The notes under the pieces were generated by a model. It saw only the letters and a program-made list of their open reading frames with translations, was not told the DNA's origin and searched no databases. Below are positions 45,652-53,813 of a stretch of DNA of 64,000 bases, one piece after another (the stretch's first letter is position 1; every line of letters begins with the position of its first letter). This DNA comes from Alphaproteobacteria bacterium. Its GTDB lineage: Bacteria; Pseudomonadota; Alphaproteobacteria; UBA8366. The position numbers and the translations under genes were made by a program. The DNA is taken from positions 1 to 64,000 of the forward strand of contig JAJFJD010000043.1 of assembly GCA_021774335.1 (NCBI GenBank), read 5' to 3'.

Positions 45652-46340
45652 CAAACGACTCCTCCCTGGGTGCGCAGACCGCACAGATCCTGCTGGACAC
45701 CGACTCCGTACTGTTCCGGCCGGACCAGCCCTTCTTCTTCTCTTCCGGCTGGGCCAGCCCGGTCTATGTCGACTGCAAGCGCTTGATCTCCTATCCGTTG
45801 GCACGGGAGGCGGTCATCGACCTCTCGGTCCGCAAGATCCTATCGATGGTCGGATATGAGGCGCTCGACGTGATCGCGGGCGGCGAAGGCGGCGGCATGC
45901 CCTTCGCCGCAATCATCGCCGACCGGCTGCACCTGCCGCTGGTCGTAGCGCGGCGTCAGTCCAAAGGCATCGGCCGTTACGCGCAGATGGATGGCACCTT
46001 CAAGGAAGGCAGCCGCGTTCTGCTGGTCGACGACTTGACGACCGACGGGCGCACCAAGGCCAGCTTCTGCAACGGCCTGAAGCGGGCCGGCGCCGACGTG
46101 CGGCATACCTTTGTGATCTTCAAATACGGCATCTTCGATCATCAAGTGCCGGATATGGACGAGTTGGGGATCAACCTCTTCTCGCTCGCCACCTGGACCG
46201 AGGTGTTGGCGGTTGCCCGCGACCGTAAGGCGTTCGATGAAAAGACGTTGGCCGGAATCGAGGCCTATATCGCCGACCCCATCGCCTGGTCCGAGCGGCA
46301 TGGCGGCATCGGCCGAGATGAATTCACATCGGCGTCGTAG
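45648..46340 (+). CDS. pyrE: Orotate phosphoribosyltransferase
   Basis: 230 aa. FSSGWASPVYVDCKRLISYP is typical of alphaproteobacterial PyrE, and the PRPP-binding loop is VLLVDDLTTDGRTK (about 120-133). VIAGGEGGGMPFAAIIADRL and RRQSKGIGRYAQMDG give the flexible-loop region. The enzyme joins orotate with PRPP to make OMP. Translational coupling (ATGA) to a carbamoylase suggests either an operon for pyrimidine metabolism or recruitment of a PyrE paralogue to salvage another base; whether the genome holds a second pyrE cannot be seen here. Confidence 0.82.
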   Translation: MTNDSSLGAQTAQILLDTDSVLFRPDQPFFFSSGWASPVYVDCKRLISYPLAREAVIDLSVRKILSMVGYEALDVIAGGEGGGMPFAAIIADRLHLPLVVARRQSKGIGRYAQMDGTFKEGSRVLLVDDLTTDGRTKASFCNGLKRAGADVRHTFVIFKYGIFDHQVPDMDELGINLFSLATWTEVLAVARDRKAFDEKTLAGIEAYIADPIAWSERHGGIGRDEFTSAS

Positions 46341-46358
46341 GGCAGGCAAACTGCTGCG

Positions 46359-46958
46359 TTAGGGCTTGCCGCCGCCGAGTTTAGCGAGCTCCTTGATAAC
46401 CGCTTCGGGATCGGGGCGCTGCGTGTAATGCGCCTCCGCATAGACGCCGCGCACGATGCCGGTCGCGTCAAGCACGACAATCGTCGGATGTGCGATGCCA
46501 TACCCGAATCCTCCCGGCGCGTGTTCCTCGTTCAACACGCCAAAGGCCCGAATGATCTCAGATTTCGGATCCGACAGCAGCGTGTACCCGATCTTCCGAC
46601 GCTTCGCGAACCGGCTCAAAGTGTCGACCGGGTCGTAGCTGACGGTAGCGACGGTGTAGCCGAGGTCGGTGATCTCCTTAAGGCGCTTGTTCCAGGCGAC
46701 CGCCTGGATCTTGCAGAAGGGTCACCAATCGAAGGATCGGGTGAACAGGATGATCAAGCCGCGCTTGCCGGTCAGGTTCTCCCGGCTCCGCAGGTCACCC
46801 TTCTGGTCCTTTGCCGTCAATGCATGCGGACTCGCCTTGCCAATCGCGGGCCCGCGATCCGCGGCCCCCGCGGGCAAGGCCAACCCGATGCTCAACAGGA
46901 AAACCGCAAGCGCCGGGATAAATCCGGCAAACACACTCTTATTTAGAAATGGAATCAC
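46359..46958 (-). CDS. Selenocysteine-containing exported redoxin (U-x-x-C)
   Basis: 199 aa when the TGA at 46724-46722 is read as Sec at residue 79. GTG start at 46958, with GAGGA upstream, gives a signal peptide (PFLNKSVFAGFIPALAVFLL, cleavage near AGAA). The redoxin domain follows: LTGKRGLIILFTRSFDW-U-PFCKIQ, then GYTVATVSYDPVDTLSRFAKR, YTLLSDPKSEIIRAFGV, AHPTIVVLDATGIVRGVY. The same redoxin/AhpC-TSA-like family usually has WCPFC here, so UGA replaces the nucleophilic Cys of a CxxC. The frame is intact on both sides and a perfect SECIS hairpin follows. It would act as a periplasmic peroxidase or thiol reductase. A nonsense mutation in a pseudogene is the less likely alternative. Confidence 0.9.
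46691..46708 (-). promoter_or_regulatory. Bacterial SECIS hairpin of the redoxin gene
   Basis: On the coding strand TCCAGGC-GGTC-GCCTGGA forms a perfect 7-bp stem with a GGUC loop. The stem starts 13 nt and the loop 20 nt after the UGA (46724-46722). The loop is identical to the GGUC of the E. coli fdhF SECIS, and the distance fits the bacterial window. It lies wholly within coding sequence. Confidence 0.88.
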
Positions 46959-47095
46959 GATAATCGTCCTCAATCCGGCGTGGCGAAACACCGTACAATC
47001 TATGATCCTTCGGGGATGATTCAATAGGAATCGGTCACAGAAAATGGACCGCCGCGGCGTCCGGCCGCGACAGTTCCACACACAGAGTCAAAGAC

Positions 47096-48031
47096 CTAGT
47101 CTTGGCCGTCCTTTTCCAGGACCGCTTTGAGGGCGTCCGCGTCGACGGCAATCTCCAGGCCGGCGCGTTCTTCCTGCAGCAGCATGGCGACCCGGGAATC
47201 CCGGTCGTCCCAGCCGCGGGCACGCGCCTCGGTAAGTTCCTCCAGCGCCATGTTGGCGAAGCGCATCGGCACGCCGACTTCCTTCCCCAGAGAGGTCGCC
47301 AGCGTCACGTCCTTATGGGCAAGGCGCAACGCGAAGTCCGGTGGATCGAATTTCCCGGACAGGAATTGCGCTGCGAGGCCGTCATACGTCCGCCGCCGTC
47401 CCTGCGCGCCCTGCCGCACCGCGTCCCAAAGGGCGACCGGTTCGACACCGGCTTTCACGCCCATGGTGAAGACTTCAGCCATCACGCACTGGATCGCGTA
47501 ACCGGAACAGTTATGCACCAGCTTGGCGACCGATCCGGCGCCGATCGGCCCGATATAACGCGCACGGTCGCCGATCGTGTCGAGCACGGCTTTGTGCTTG
47601 GTGAAAACTTCTTCCTCACCACCAATCCACAACGCCATCTTGCCGGATGCCGCACCATGCGGTCCGCCACTGACCGGCGCGTCCATGAAATGAACACCCT
47701 TTTCGGCAAATTGACCGTGCAGCTTCCGCACCATGCTGGGCGCGTTGGTCGACAGGTCGAAACAGGCGCTCCCGGCTTTCATGCCGGTCAGCAGACCGTT
47801 CTCGCCGACGGCAACGGCCTCCACCTCGGGCGGTCCCGGCAACGAGGTCATCACCACCTCGCAGGATTCACCTAGGATCGCCGGGGTGTCCGCCCATTTT
47901 GCCCCGTTGGCGACATGCGGCTCCGCAGCCGCCTTGTTGATATCGTGCACGAGCACGTCGTAGCCGCCCTTGATGAGGTTGGCGGCCATGCCCTTGCCCA
48001 TGGTGCCGAGGCCGATGAATCCTACCTGCAT
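47096..48031 (-). CDS. Beta-hydroxyacid dehydrogenase (HIBADH / tartronate semialdehyde reductase family)
   Basis: 311 aa. The NAD(P)-binding motif is GFIGLGTMGKGMAANL at the N-terminus, the substrate motif FMDAPVSGGPHGAASG at about 118-133, and the catalytic Lys is in IGAGSVAKLVHNC (about 170-180). This is the full set of 3-hydroxyisobutyrate dehydrogenase-like enzymes, which oxidise or reduce a beta-hydroxyacid. The exact substrate is not predictable. AAGGGAGAG ribosome site. Minus-strand neighbour of the thiolase/DUF35 genes, suggesting degradation of a branched or hydroxylated acid. Confidence 0.88.
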   Translation of the reverse strand: MQVGFIGLGTMGKGMAANLIKGGYDVLVHDINKAAAEPHVANGAKWADTPAILGESCEVVMTSLPGPPEVEAVAVGENGLLTGMKAGSACFDLSTNAPSMVRKLHGQFAEKGVHFMDAPVSGGPHGAASGKMALWIGGEEEVFTKHKAVLDTIGDRARYIGPIGAGSVAKLVHNCSGYAIQCVMAEVFTMGVKAGVEPVALWDAVRQGAQGRRRTYDGLAAQFLSGKFDPPDFALRLAHKDVTLATSLGKEVGVPMRFANMALEELTEARARGWDDRDSRVAMLLQEERAGLEIAVDADALKAVLEKDGQD

Positions 48032-48082
48032 GAGTCTCTCCCTTTCTTCATTATTCTTTCGTTCCGCGTGAAACGCGGAAGC

Positions 48083-49225
48083 CTATGGGTCCTGATTGGT
48101 GAAGACGATCGTGCCGGCCGCCGCGAACATGCCGCCGACGCCCTGACAGACGCCGATCTGCAACCCGTCCACCTGTGCCGGCGCTTCGCCGCGCATCTGG
48201 CGCACGCTCTCCTGCAGCGCGAACATGCCGTACATGCCCGTATGGGTGTAGGACAGTCCGCCGCCAGACGTGTTCATCGGCAGCTTACCGCCGGGGGCGG
48301 TGTTGCGCTCCATGATGAAGTCCGGCCCCTCGCCCCGTTCGCAGAAACCCAGGTCCTCGAGGCCCCAGATCGGCAGATGGGCAAAGGCGTCGTAGATCAT
48401 CAGATGGTCCACTTCGCTGTGTTTGACGCCGGATTCCTCGAACGCCTTGGTCGACGACACTTTGAAGGCGCGCGAACTCGTATAGCTCTCCAACTGGCTG
48501 ACCAGACGGCTCTCGACGCTTTCGCCCGTACCGAGGATGTAGACCGGCTTTTTGGGAAAATCCTTGGCCCGGTCCGCCGAGGTCAGGATCAGCGCGCCGC
48601 CACCGTCGGTGACGAGGCAGCACATCAGCAGCCGGAACGGCCAGGCGATCATCCGGCTATCCAGCACGTCGTCGATGGTGATCGGGTCGCGGAACGCGGC
48701 GCGCGGATTCTGTGCCGCCCACTCGCGTTGGATCACCGCAACGTTCGCGATCTTTTCGATCGGCACGTTGTATTCCTTCATGTAGCGCAGTACCGGCAGC
48801 GTGAACATGGTGGGTGGCCCGACGACACCATAGGGAATTTCGAACTGCCCGTTCAGGCTGCTGGCATGTGGTGCTGCGCGCGCGCGGCCGACATTCGAAC
48901 GGCCAGATTCGCCGTGGGTGATCAGCACCGTGCTGCACAGGCCGGAAGCGATCGCCGCCGCCGCATGGCGTACATGGATCAGGAAGGACGTGCCGCCGAC
49001 CGCCGTGCCATCGACCCATTTCGGCGTGATGCCGAGATAATAGGCGATCTCGGTCGGCTCTTCGCGGCAACACGCGACGCCGTCGATATCGGACGGCTTC
49101 AGTCCGGCATCGGCCAGCGCATTCAGCGCGGCATCCGCATGTAGTTGAATATTCGAAACATCAGGAATCTTGCCCAACTCGGTGGTTTCGGCAGCGCCGA
49201 CAATGGCGACGGAATGCGGTTTCAT
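48083..49225 (-). CDS. Thiolase-like protein (SCP-x/lipid-transfer type)
   Basis: 380 aa thiolase fold. N-terminal HSVAIVGAAETTELGK and C-terminal MNTSGGGLSYTHTGMYGMFALQES with GVCQGVGGMFAAAGTIVF are typical of the SCP-x/Ltp group. At the place of the acylated Cys the sequence reads VGGTSFLIHVRHAAAAI, so Ser or Thr appears to replace the nucleophilic Cys. Thiolase-like proteins of this kind that pair with DUF35 proteins include retro-aldolases such as Ltp2 of steroid side-chain breakdown. A DUF35 gene lies 15 bp upstream, supporting a complex of the two. Confidence 0.8.
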   Translation of the reverse strand: MKPHSVAIVGAAETTELGKIPDVSNIQLHADAALNALADAGLKPSDIDGVACCREEPTEIAYYLGITPKWVDGTAVGGTSFLIHVRHAAAAIASGLCSTVLITHGESGRSNVGRARAAPHASSLNGQFEIPYGVVGPPTMFTLPVLRYMKEYNVPIEKIANVAVIQREWAAQNPRAAFRDPITIDDVLDSRMIAWPFRLLMCCLVTDGGGALILTSADRAKDFPKKPVYILGTGESVESRLVSQLESYTSSRAFKVSSTKAFEESGVKHSEVDHLMIYDAFAHLPIWGLEDLGFCERGEGPDFIMERNTAPGGKLPMNTSGGGLSYTHTGMYGMFALQESVRQMRGEAPAQVDGLQIGVCQGVGGMFAAAGTIVFTNQDP

Positions 49226-49240
49226 GGCTCTCTCCTCGCC

Positions 49241-49657
49241 TTAGCTTTTCGCCGGCCGGAACTTCGGCAGCGTGATTTCGTCGGTCGCAGTTTCGAAGGC
49301 GACCTCGAGCGGCATATCGAGCACCAGCGCTTCCGGCGTCTGCTCGCAGTCGACGATATTCGTCATCATGCGCGGCCCTTCCTCCAGTTCGATTACGGCG
49401 ATGGCATAGGGTGCCTCATCCTCGAACCCTTTCGCAGGCCGGTGGTTGATGACGTAGCTGAACAGTTTGGCCTTGCCGGAGGCTTCAAAAACCTCGACAT
49501 CGCGCGAACCGGTATAGGGGCTGAACGGCCGCGGCGGGAAATAGGCCTTCCCGGTGTCCTTGCACCGTTGGAGTAATAGCTTGCCGTCACGGCAGCCATC
49601 CCAGAAATGCTGCGTCTCCGGCGTCGGTTCCGGCAGCGGTTTCCGATAGTCGCTCAT
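49241..49657 (-). CDS. Zn-ribbon/OB-fold protein (DUF35)
   Basis: 138 aa from ATG 49657 behind GAGGATGG; an in-frame ATG at 49669 would add four residues. N-terminal helix with TQHFWDGCRDGKLLLQRCKDTGKAYFPPRP: the rubredoxin-like ribbon is degenerate, with one Cys (QRCKDTGK) where two C-x-x-C pairs are common. The OB-fold follows (GKAKLFSYVINHRPAKGFEDEAPYAIAVIELEEGPRMMTNIV). DUF35 proteins bind acyl-CoA and activate a partner thiolase-like enzyme. Here the partner is encoded directly downstream. Confidence 0.85.
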   Translation of the reverse strand: MSDYRKPLPEPTPETQHFWDGCRDGKLLLQRCKDTGKAYFPPRPFSPYTGSRDVEVFEASGKAKLFSYVINHRPAKGFEDEAPYAIAVIELEEGPRMMTNIVDCEQTPEALVLDMPLEVAFETATDEITLPKFRPAKS

Positions 49658-49827
49658 GGTCCAATCCATCCTCTAATATTTGGCGCAGCGCCCAAATGTC
49701 GATTATGCTTCCTTCAACAATACCCATCCGTCCCGTCATTGCCAAAAACGGCCGAAACGGTGCCTAAGACCAATGCCACCGCGAAGGAGTTTGACCGTAT
49801 GACGGCTGCCCAGGAGAACACCACCCG

Positions 49828-52158
49828 ATGATGAAATACGCCGTTGGCCAAGCCGTACCGCGAACCGAAGACCCGCGCCTGCTGCGCGGGCATGGCAACT
49901 ATATCGACGATTTCATCCTGCCACGGCAGGCGCACGCCTTCATGCTACGCTCGCCCTATGCGCATGCCGAGATCAAATCGATCGACGCGACCGAGGCCTT
50001 GGCGCAACCGGGCGTGATCGCCGTGCTGACCGGCGAGGACTACGAAGCCGACGAATTGGGAGAGATTACCGGACCGAAGCCGCGCAAGCGCCGCGACGGA
50101 TCGCCCATGTTCCGGCCGCCGCGCCCAGCGCTGACCAAGGACCGCGCGCGCCATGTCGGGCAGATCGTCGCCGTTGTCGTCGCCGAATCGGTCGACATCG
50201 CCAAGAGCGCATCAGAGCTGGTCTACGTCGACTACAACAGCTTGCCGGTCGGCGTGGCCACGGATCAGGCGACCGCCGCCGAGACGCCGGCGATCTGGGA
50301 CGACTGTCCCGACAACGAGGCCTTCTTCTATGAGGCGGGCGACAAGGACGCGGTCGAGTCGGCTCTCGCCGGCGCGGCGCATATCGTCAAACAGAGCTTC
50401 GTGATCAACCGGATCAACGCCAACTCGATGGAACCGCGTGGCGCGCTCGGCGACTACGACCCGCGCGAGGATCACTACACGATCTATGCCGGAATCCAGC
50501 GGCCGTGGGCGTGGCGCACCACGCTCTGCAAGAACCTGTTCCATATTCCGGAAAACAAGATGCGCCTGGTGACCGGCGACATGGGTGGATCCTTCGGCAT
50601 GAAGGGCGCGATCTATCCGGAAATTCCCCTTGTCGCCTGGGCATCGAAACGGGTCGGCCGGCCGGTAAAATGGCGCTGCGAACGGAGCGAGGGCTTCGTC
50701 GCCGACGACCATGCGCGCGACAATGTCAGCGACGTACAGCTGGCGCTCGACAAGGACGGTAAGTTCCTGGCGCTCAAGGTGGAGACCAGCGCGGCGCTCG
50801 GCGCCTATGTATCCTTCATGGGGATGGGGCCGCCCACCGGCAATATCGGCGGACTGGCTGGCGTCTACACCACGCCTGCCGCGTATGTCGGCGTCTCGGG
50901 CGTGCTGACCAACACATCGCCCCTTTCGCCCTATCGCGGGGCCGGGCGGCCGGAAGCGTCTTACATCATCGAACGGATGATCAATCTCGCAGCACAGGAC
51001 ATGCAGATCGATCCGGCGGAATTGCGGCGGCGGAATCTCATCCCGCAGGACGCCTTTCCTTATAAGACGCCGTTGACCTTCACCTACGACTGCGGCGAAT
51101 TCGAGAAGGTCATGGACCGCACGCTAGAGAAGGCTGATTACACGGGTTTCGCCACCCGGCGCGCCGAATCCGAAGCACAAGGCAAGCTGCGCGGCATCGG
51201 TATGTCGTGCACCATCGAAGTGGCGGCCGCCGTACAGCCGGAAACCGCGGAGATGCGGTTCGATCCGTCCGGCACGATCACGGTACTGGTCGGCTCCACC
51301 CCGCATGGCCAGGGCCACGAAACGATCTACAAGCAGGTCGTCTGCGAGAAACTCGGCGTCGAGCCGGAAGCGATCCGCGTCATCGAAGGCGATACGGATA
51401 AAGTCTCCTTCGGCACCGGCACCGGCGGGTCGCGCACCGCGGCCATCGGATCGTCTGCCGTGCTGATGGCAACCGAAAAGGTGATCGACAAGACCACCAA
51501 GATCGCGGCCCACATGCTGGAAGCGTCCGAACAGGACATCACGTTGGAGGACGGCAAGTTCGTCATCGCGGGCACCGACCGCTCAATGGACTTCACTGAC
51601 GCGGCGCAAGCCGCCTTCGCGCCGGGCAAGCTGCCCAAGGGCATGGAGCCTGGGTTGTACGAATTCGGCACCTTCATTCCCGAAGCGCCGAATTATCCCA
51701 ACGGCTGCCATGTCGTCGAAGTCGAGGTAACGCCCGATACCGGCGAGATCGAGTTGCTGCGCTATTCCGTGGTCGACGATTGCGGCGTCGAGTTGAACCC
51801 ACTGCTGGTCAAGGGCCAGGTGCACGGCGGCATCGTCCAAGGCGCGGGACAAGCGTTGATGGAACACATGGTCTACGAGGAAGGCAGCGGGCAGTTGCTG
51901 TCCGGGTCCTTCATGGACTACTGCATGCCGCGCGCGGACGACTTCTGCTTCTTCGACGTCTCGGCCCATCCGGTGCCAACCAAGACCAACCCACTCGGCG
52001 TCAAAGGCGTCGGCGAGGCCGGAACGGTCGGTGCGCTGGCCGCCGTGATGAACGCGGTCAACGATGCGGTCGCGGCACGCGGCGTCCGGCATGTGGAAAT
52101 GCCGCTGACCCCCGAACGTGTCTGGCGCGCCATCCAGGACGCGTCGAAGGCCGCGTGA
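49828..52158 (+). CDS. Xanthine dehydrogenase-family molybdenum-binding subunit (CoxL-like)
   Basis: 776 aa. Begins YAVGQAVPRTEDPRLLRGHGNYIDD, as aldehyde oxidase/xanthine dehydrogenase large subunits do. MCD-cofactor contacts: GDMGGSFGMKGAIYPE, SPYRGAGRPEASY (instead of the AYRCSFR loop of form I CO dehydrogenase, so not a true CO dehydrogenase), TPHGQGHET, and the catalytic Glu in GVKGVGEAGTVGAL. It hydroxylates an activated carbon with water. Neither the FAD (CoxM) nor the 2Fe-2S (CoxS) subunit is adjacent, which is unusual. The stop overlaps the aconitase X start by one base. A second ATG at 49831 is equally possible. Confidence 0.88.
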   Translation: MMKYAVGQAVPRTEDPRLLRGHGNYIDDFILPRQAHAFMLRSPYAHAEIKSIDATEALAQPGVIAVLTGEDYEADELGEITGPKPRKRRDGSPMFRPPRPALTKDRARHVGQIVAVVVAESVDIAKSASELVYVDYNSLPVGVATDQATAAETPAIWDDCPDNEAFFYEAGDKDAVESALAGAAHIVKQSFVINRINANSMEPRGALGDYDPREDHYTIYAGIQRPWAWRTTLCKNLFHIPENKMRLVTGDMGGSFGMKGAIYPEIPLVAWASKRVGRPVKWRCERSEGFVADDHARDNVSDVQLALDKDGKFLALKVETSAALGAYVSFMGMGPPTGNIGGLAGVYTTPAAYVGVSGVLTNTSPLSPYRGAGRPEASYIIERMINLAAQDMQIDPAELRRRNLIPQDAFPYKTPLTFTYDCGEFEKVMDRTLEKADYTGFATRRAESEAQGKLRGIGMSCTIEVAAAVQPETAEMRFDPSGTITVLVGSTPHGQGHETIYKQVVCEKLGVEPEAIRVIEGDTDKVSFGTGTGGSRTAAIGSSAVLMATEKVIDKTTKIAAHMLEASEQDITLEDGKFVIAGTDRSMDFTDAAQAAFAPGKLPKGMEPGLYEFGTFIPEAPNYPNGCHVVEVEVTPDTGEIELLRYSVVDDCGVELNPLLVKGQVHGGIVQGAGQALMEHMVYEEGSGQLLSGSFMDYCMPRADDFCFFDVSAHPVPTKTNPLGVKGVGEAGTVGALAAVMNAVNDAVAARGVRHVEMPLTPERVWRAIQDASKAA

Positions 52159-53411
52159 TGCGGCTGACCGAGATCGAAGAAGCGATGCAGGCCGGCGTCC
52201 TCGGCAAGGGCGCCGAGTGGGCCATCGCCTATCAGAAGCGGGTCGGCGAATTCTTCGAAGCCGAGAATTTCGCCGAGATCCGGTTCGCCCACATGATCAC
52301 CGATGCGGAGACGCTGGGTGCGTCCGGCCTCGCCTTCCTGGAAGAGATGGCCGAGATGCCGGCGGAGGATCGCCGCCTGCGCACGCTGGCGATTGTCGAC
52401 AGCCGCGGGTTCGACGACCGTGCCTTCGAGCGGTTGCTGCCGGGCAAGCCGCTCGTCGGCGACACGCAGCGAGCCATCGACGCGCTTGGCCGGATGGGCG
52501 CGATGAAGGCGCACGGCTATTTTAACAATCATTCGGTTCCCCTGCCCGCTTTCGGCGAATCCTGCGCGTTCAGCGGCACGCCGACCGTGGTCTATGCCAA
52601 CGCGATGGTCGGAGTGCGCTGCAACTTCGAGGCCGGCCCGTCGGCTATCGCCGCCATGCTGACCGGCCGGGTGCCGCGTTACGGGTTCCATCTGGACGTG
52701 AGCCGCCGCGGCACTGATTACTTCAAACTCGAAGGCAAGCCGTCGAACACCGCCGACTGGGGCGCGGTCGGCGCGATTATCGGGCGGCAACTCGCGTCCT
52801 ATTGGAAAGTGCCGGTAATCGACGGCATCGCCGAGCGGCCGGATGCGATCTCCTTGAACCACCTGGCACTCTGTCTCGCCAGCTACGGCTCGCACGCCAT
52901 GTTCCACGTGGTCGGTGTCACACCCGAAGCCCGCGACGCGCAAGACGCCTTTGGCGACCCGCCACCGGAACCCACGGTCGTGACACAAGCCGACATCGAC
53001 GCCTTTCACCGCGAATACGACGGCGACGGGGAGACGCTCGACGTGGTCGCGCTCGGCGCGCCACAGCTCACCATGCCCGAAGTTTACACAGTCGCGGAGA
53101 CGCTGGCCGGCCGGCCGGTGCATGACCGCACCACGCTGCTGGTCTATACGCCGCTGGAAATCAAAGAGGCCTGCCAACGGACCGGCATCGCGCAGCAGAT
53201 CGAGGATGCCGGCGGGCTTCTGGTCCACGGTCCGGATTTCTTTGCGACCTTCGCCAAGGAAATCCGCGAGACGAAAGGTTGGACGCGGCTGATGACGCAA
53301 TCGGTCAAGACCGCGAATATCACCGAAGGCTATGGCTACCAACCGGTTGCCGCCTCGCTGGCCGATTGCATCGAGTCCGCCGTCGCGGGCCGGATCGTGA
53401 GGACGGCATGA
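52158..53411 (+). CDS. Aconitase X catalytic (large) subunit
   Basis: 417 aa from ATG 52158, which overlaps the previous stop (TGATG). Aconitase X family, related to cis-3-hydroxy-L-proline dehydratase and archaeal phosphomevalonate dehydratase: LTEIEEAMQAGVLGKGAEWAIAYQ, MITDAETLGASGLAFLEEMAE, GESCAFSGTPTVVYANAMVGVRCNFEAGPSAIAAMLTGRVPRYG, and a C-terminal QSVKTANITEGYGYQPVAASLADCIE. Conserved Cys residues (for example C in GESCAFSG and VRCNFE) could hold an Fe-S cluster or metal. It would dehydrate a small hydroxy-acid. The small subunit follows with ATGA overlap. Confidence 0.85.
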   Translation: MRLTEIEEAMQAGVLGKGAEWAIAYQKRVGEFFEAENFAEIRFAHMITDAETLGASGLAFLEEMAEMPAEDRRLRTLAIVDSRGFDDRAFERLLPGKPLVGDTQRAIDALGRMGAMKAHGYFNNHSVPLPAFGESCAFSGTPTVVYANAMVGVRCNFEAGPSAIAAMLTGRVPRYGFHLDVSRRGTDYFKLEGKPSNTADWGAVGAIIGRQLASYWKVPVIDGIAERPDAISLNHLALCLASYGSHAMFHVVGVTPEARDAQDAFGDPPPEPTVVTQADIDAFHREYDGDGETLDVVALGAPQLTMPEVYTVAETLAGRPVHDRTTLLVYTPLEIKEACQRTGIAQQIEDAGGLLVHGPDFFATFAKEIRETKGWTRLMTQSVKTANITEGYGYQPVAASLADCIESAVAGRIVRTA

Positions 53412-53809
53412 GCGTGATTACCGGCCATAAAGGGATCGGCGGGCAGGTCCGCGGTATTGCGCTGGTGGCCAGCGACAATTTCAGCACCCGTTACGACCTA
53501 GACCGCGAACGCGGCATCTTTTCGCGCCGTTCGCACAAGCTGTTCGGCGAAAATTATGTCGGGCGCGTGCTGATTCTGAACGCGGCCAAAGGCGGTGTCG
53601 CATCGGCCTGGATGCTGCGTGAAATGGTGATCAACGAAAAGGCGCCGCTGGCATTGCTGCTCAACGACGCCAATCCCGTGATGGCGCAGGGCGCGGCTTT
53701 CGCCGAACTGCCCTTCATGCACCGCTTCGAGACGGATATCACCCAGGCGATCCAAACCGGCGACACAGTGCTCGTCGACCCGCAAGCAGGCCGGGTGACC
53801 GTCGAATAA
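53408..53809 (+). CDS. Aconitase X swivel-domain (small) subunit, DUF126
   Basis: 133 aa from ATG 53408. DUF126/AcnX swivel domain: KGIGGQVRGIALVASDNFSTRYDLDRERGIF and FGENYVGRVLILNAAKGGVASAWMLREM, then NDANPVMAQGAAFAELPFMHRFETDI. GKGS-like loop replaced here by AKGGVAS. Separate small and large subunits mark the two-polypeptide type of aconitase X. Its stop lies four bases from the convergent GST-like gene. Confidence 0.88.
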   Translation: MSVITGHKGIGGQVRGIALVASDNFSTRYDLDRERGIFSRRSHKLFGENYVGRVLILNAAKGGVASAWMLREMVINEKAPLALLLNDANPVMAQGAAFAELPFMHRFETDITQAIQTGDTVLVDPQAGRVTVE

Positions 53810-53813
53810 CGCC

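Noticed and set aside
46359..47081. Reading the redoxin locus as a frameshifted or nonsense pseudogene of two short ORFs
   Set aside because: The two halves are in the same frame with a single TGA at a redox Cys position, followed by a perfect SECIS-type hairpin; no other damage is seen.
47915..49144. 409-codon open frame opposite the thiolase-like gene
   Set aside because: Crosses the gene boundary and has no recognisable domain, while the minus strand encodes clear family members.
49828..52158. Aerobic carbon monoxide dehydrogenase
   Set aside because: The AYRCSFR loop of form I CoxL is replaced by SPYRGAGR, and coxM/coxS are absent.
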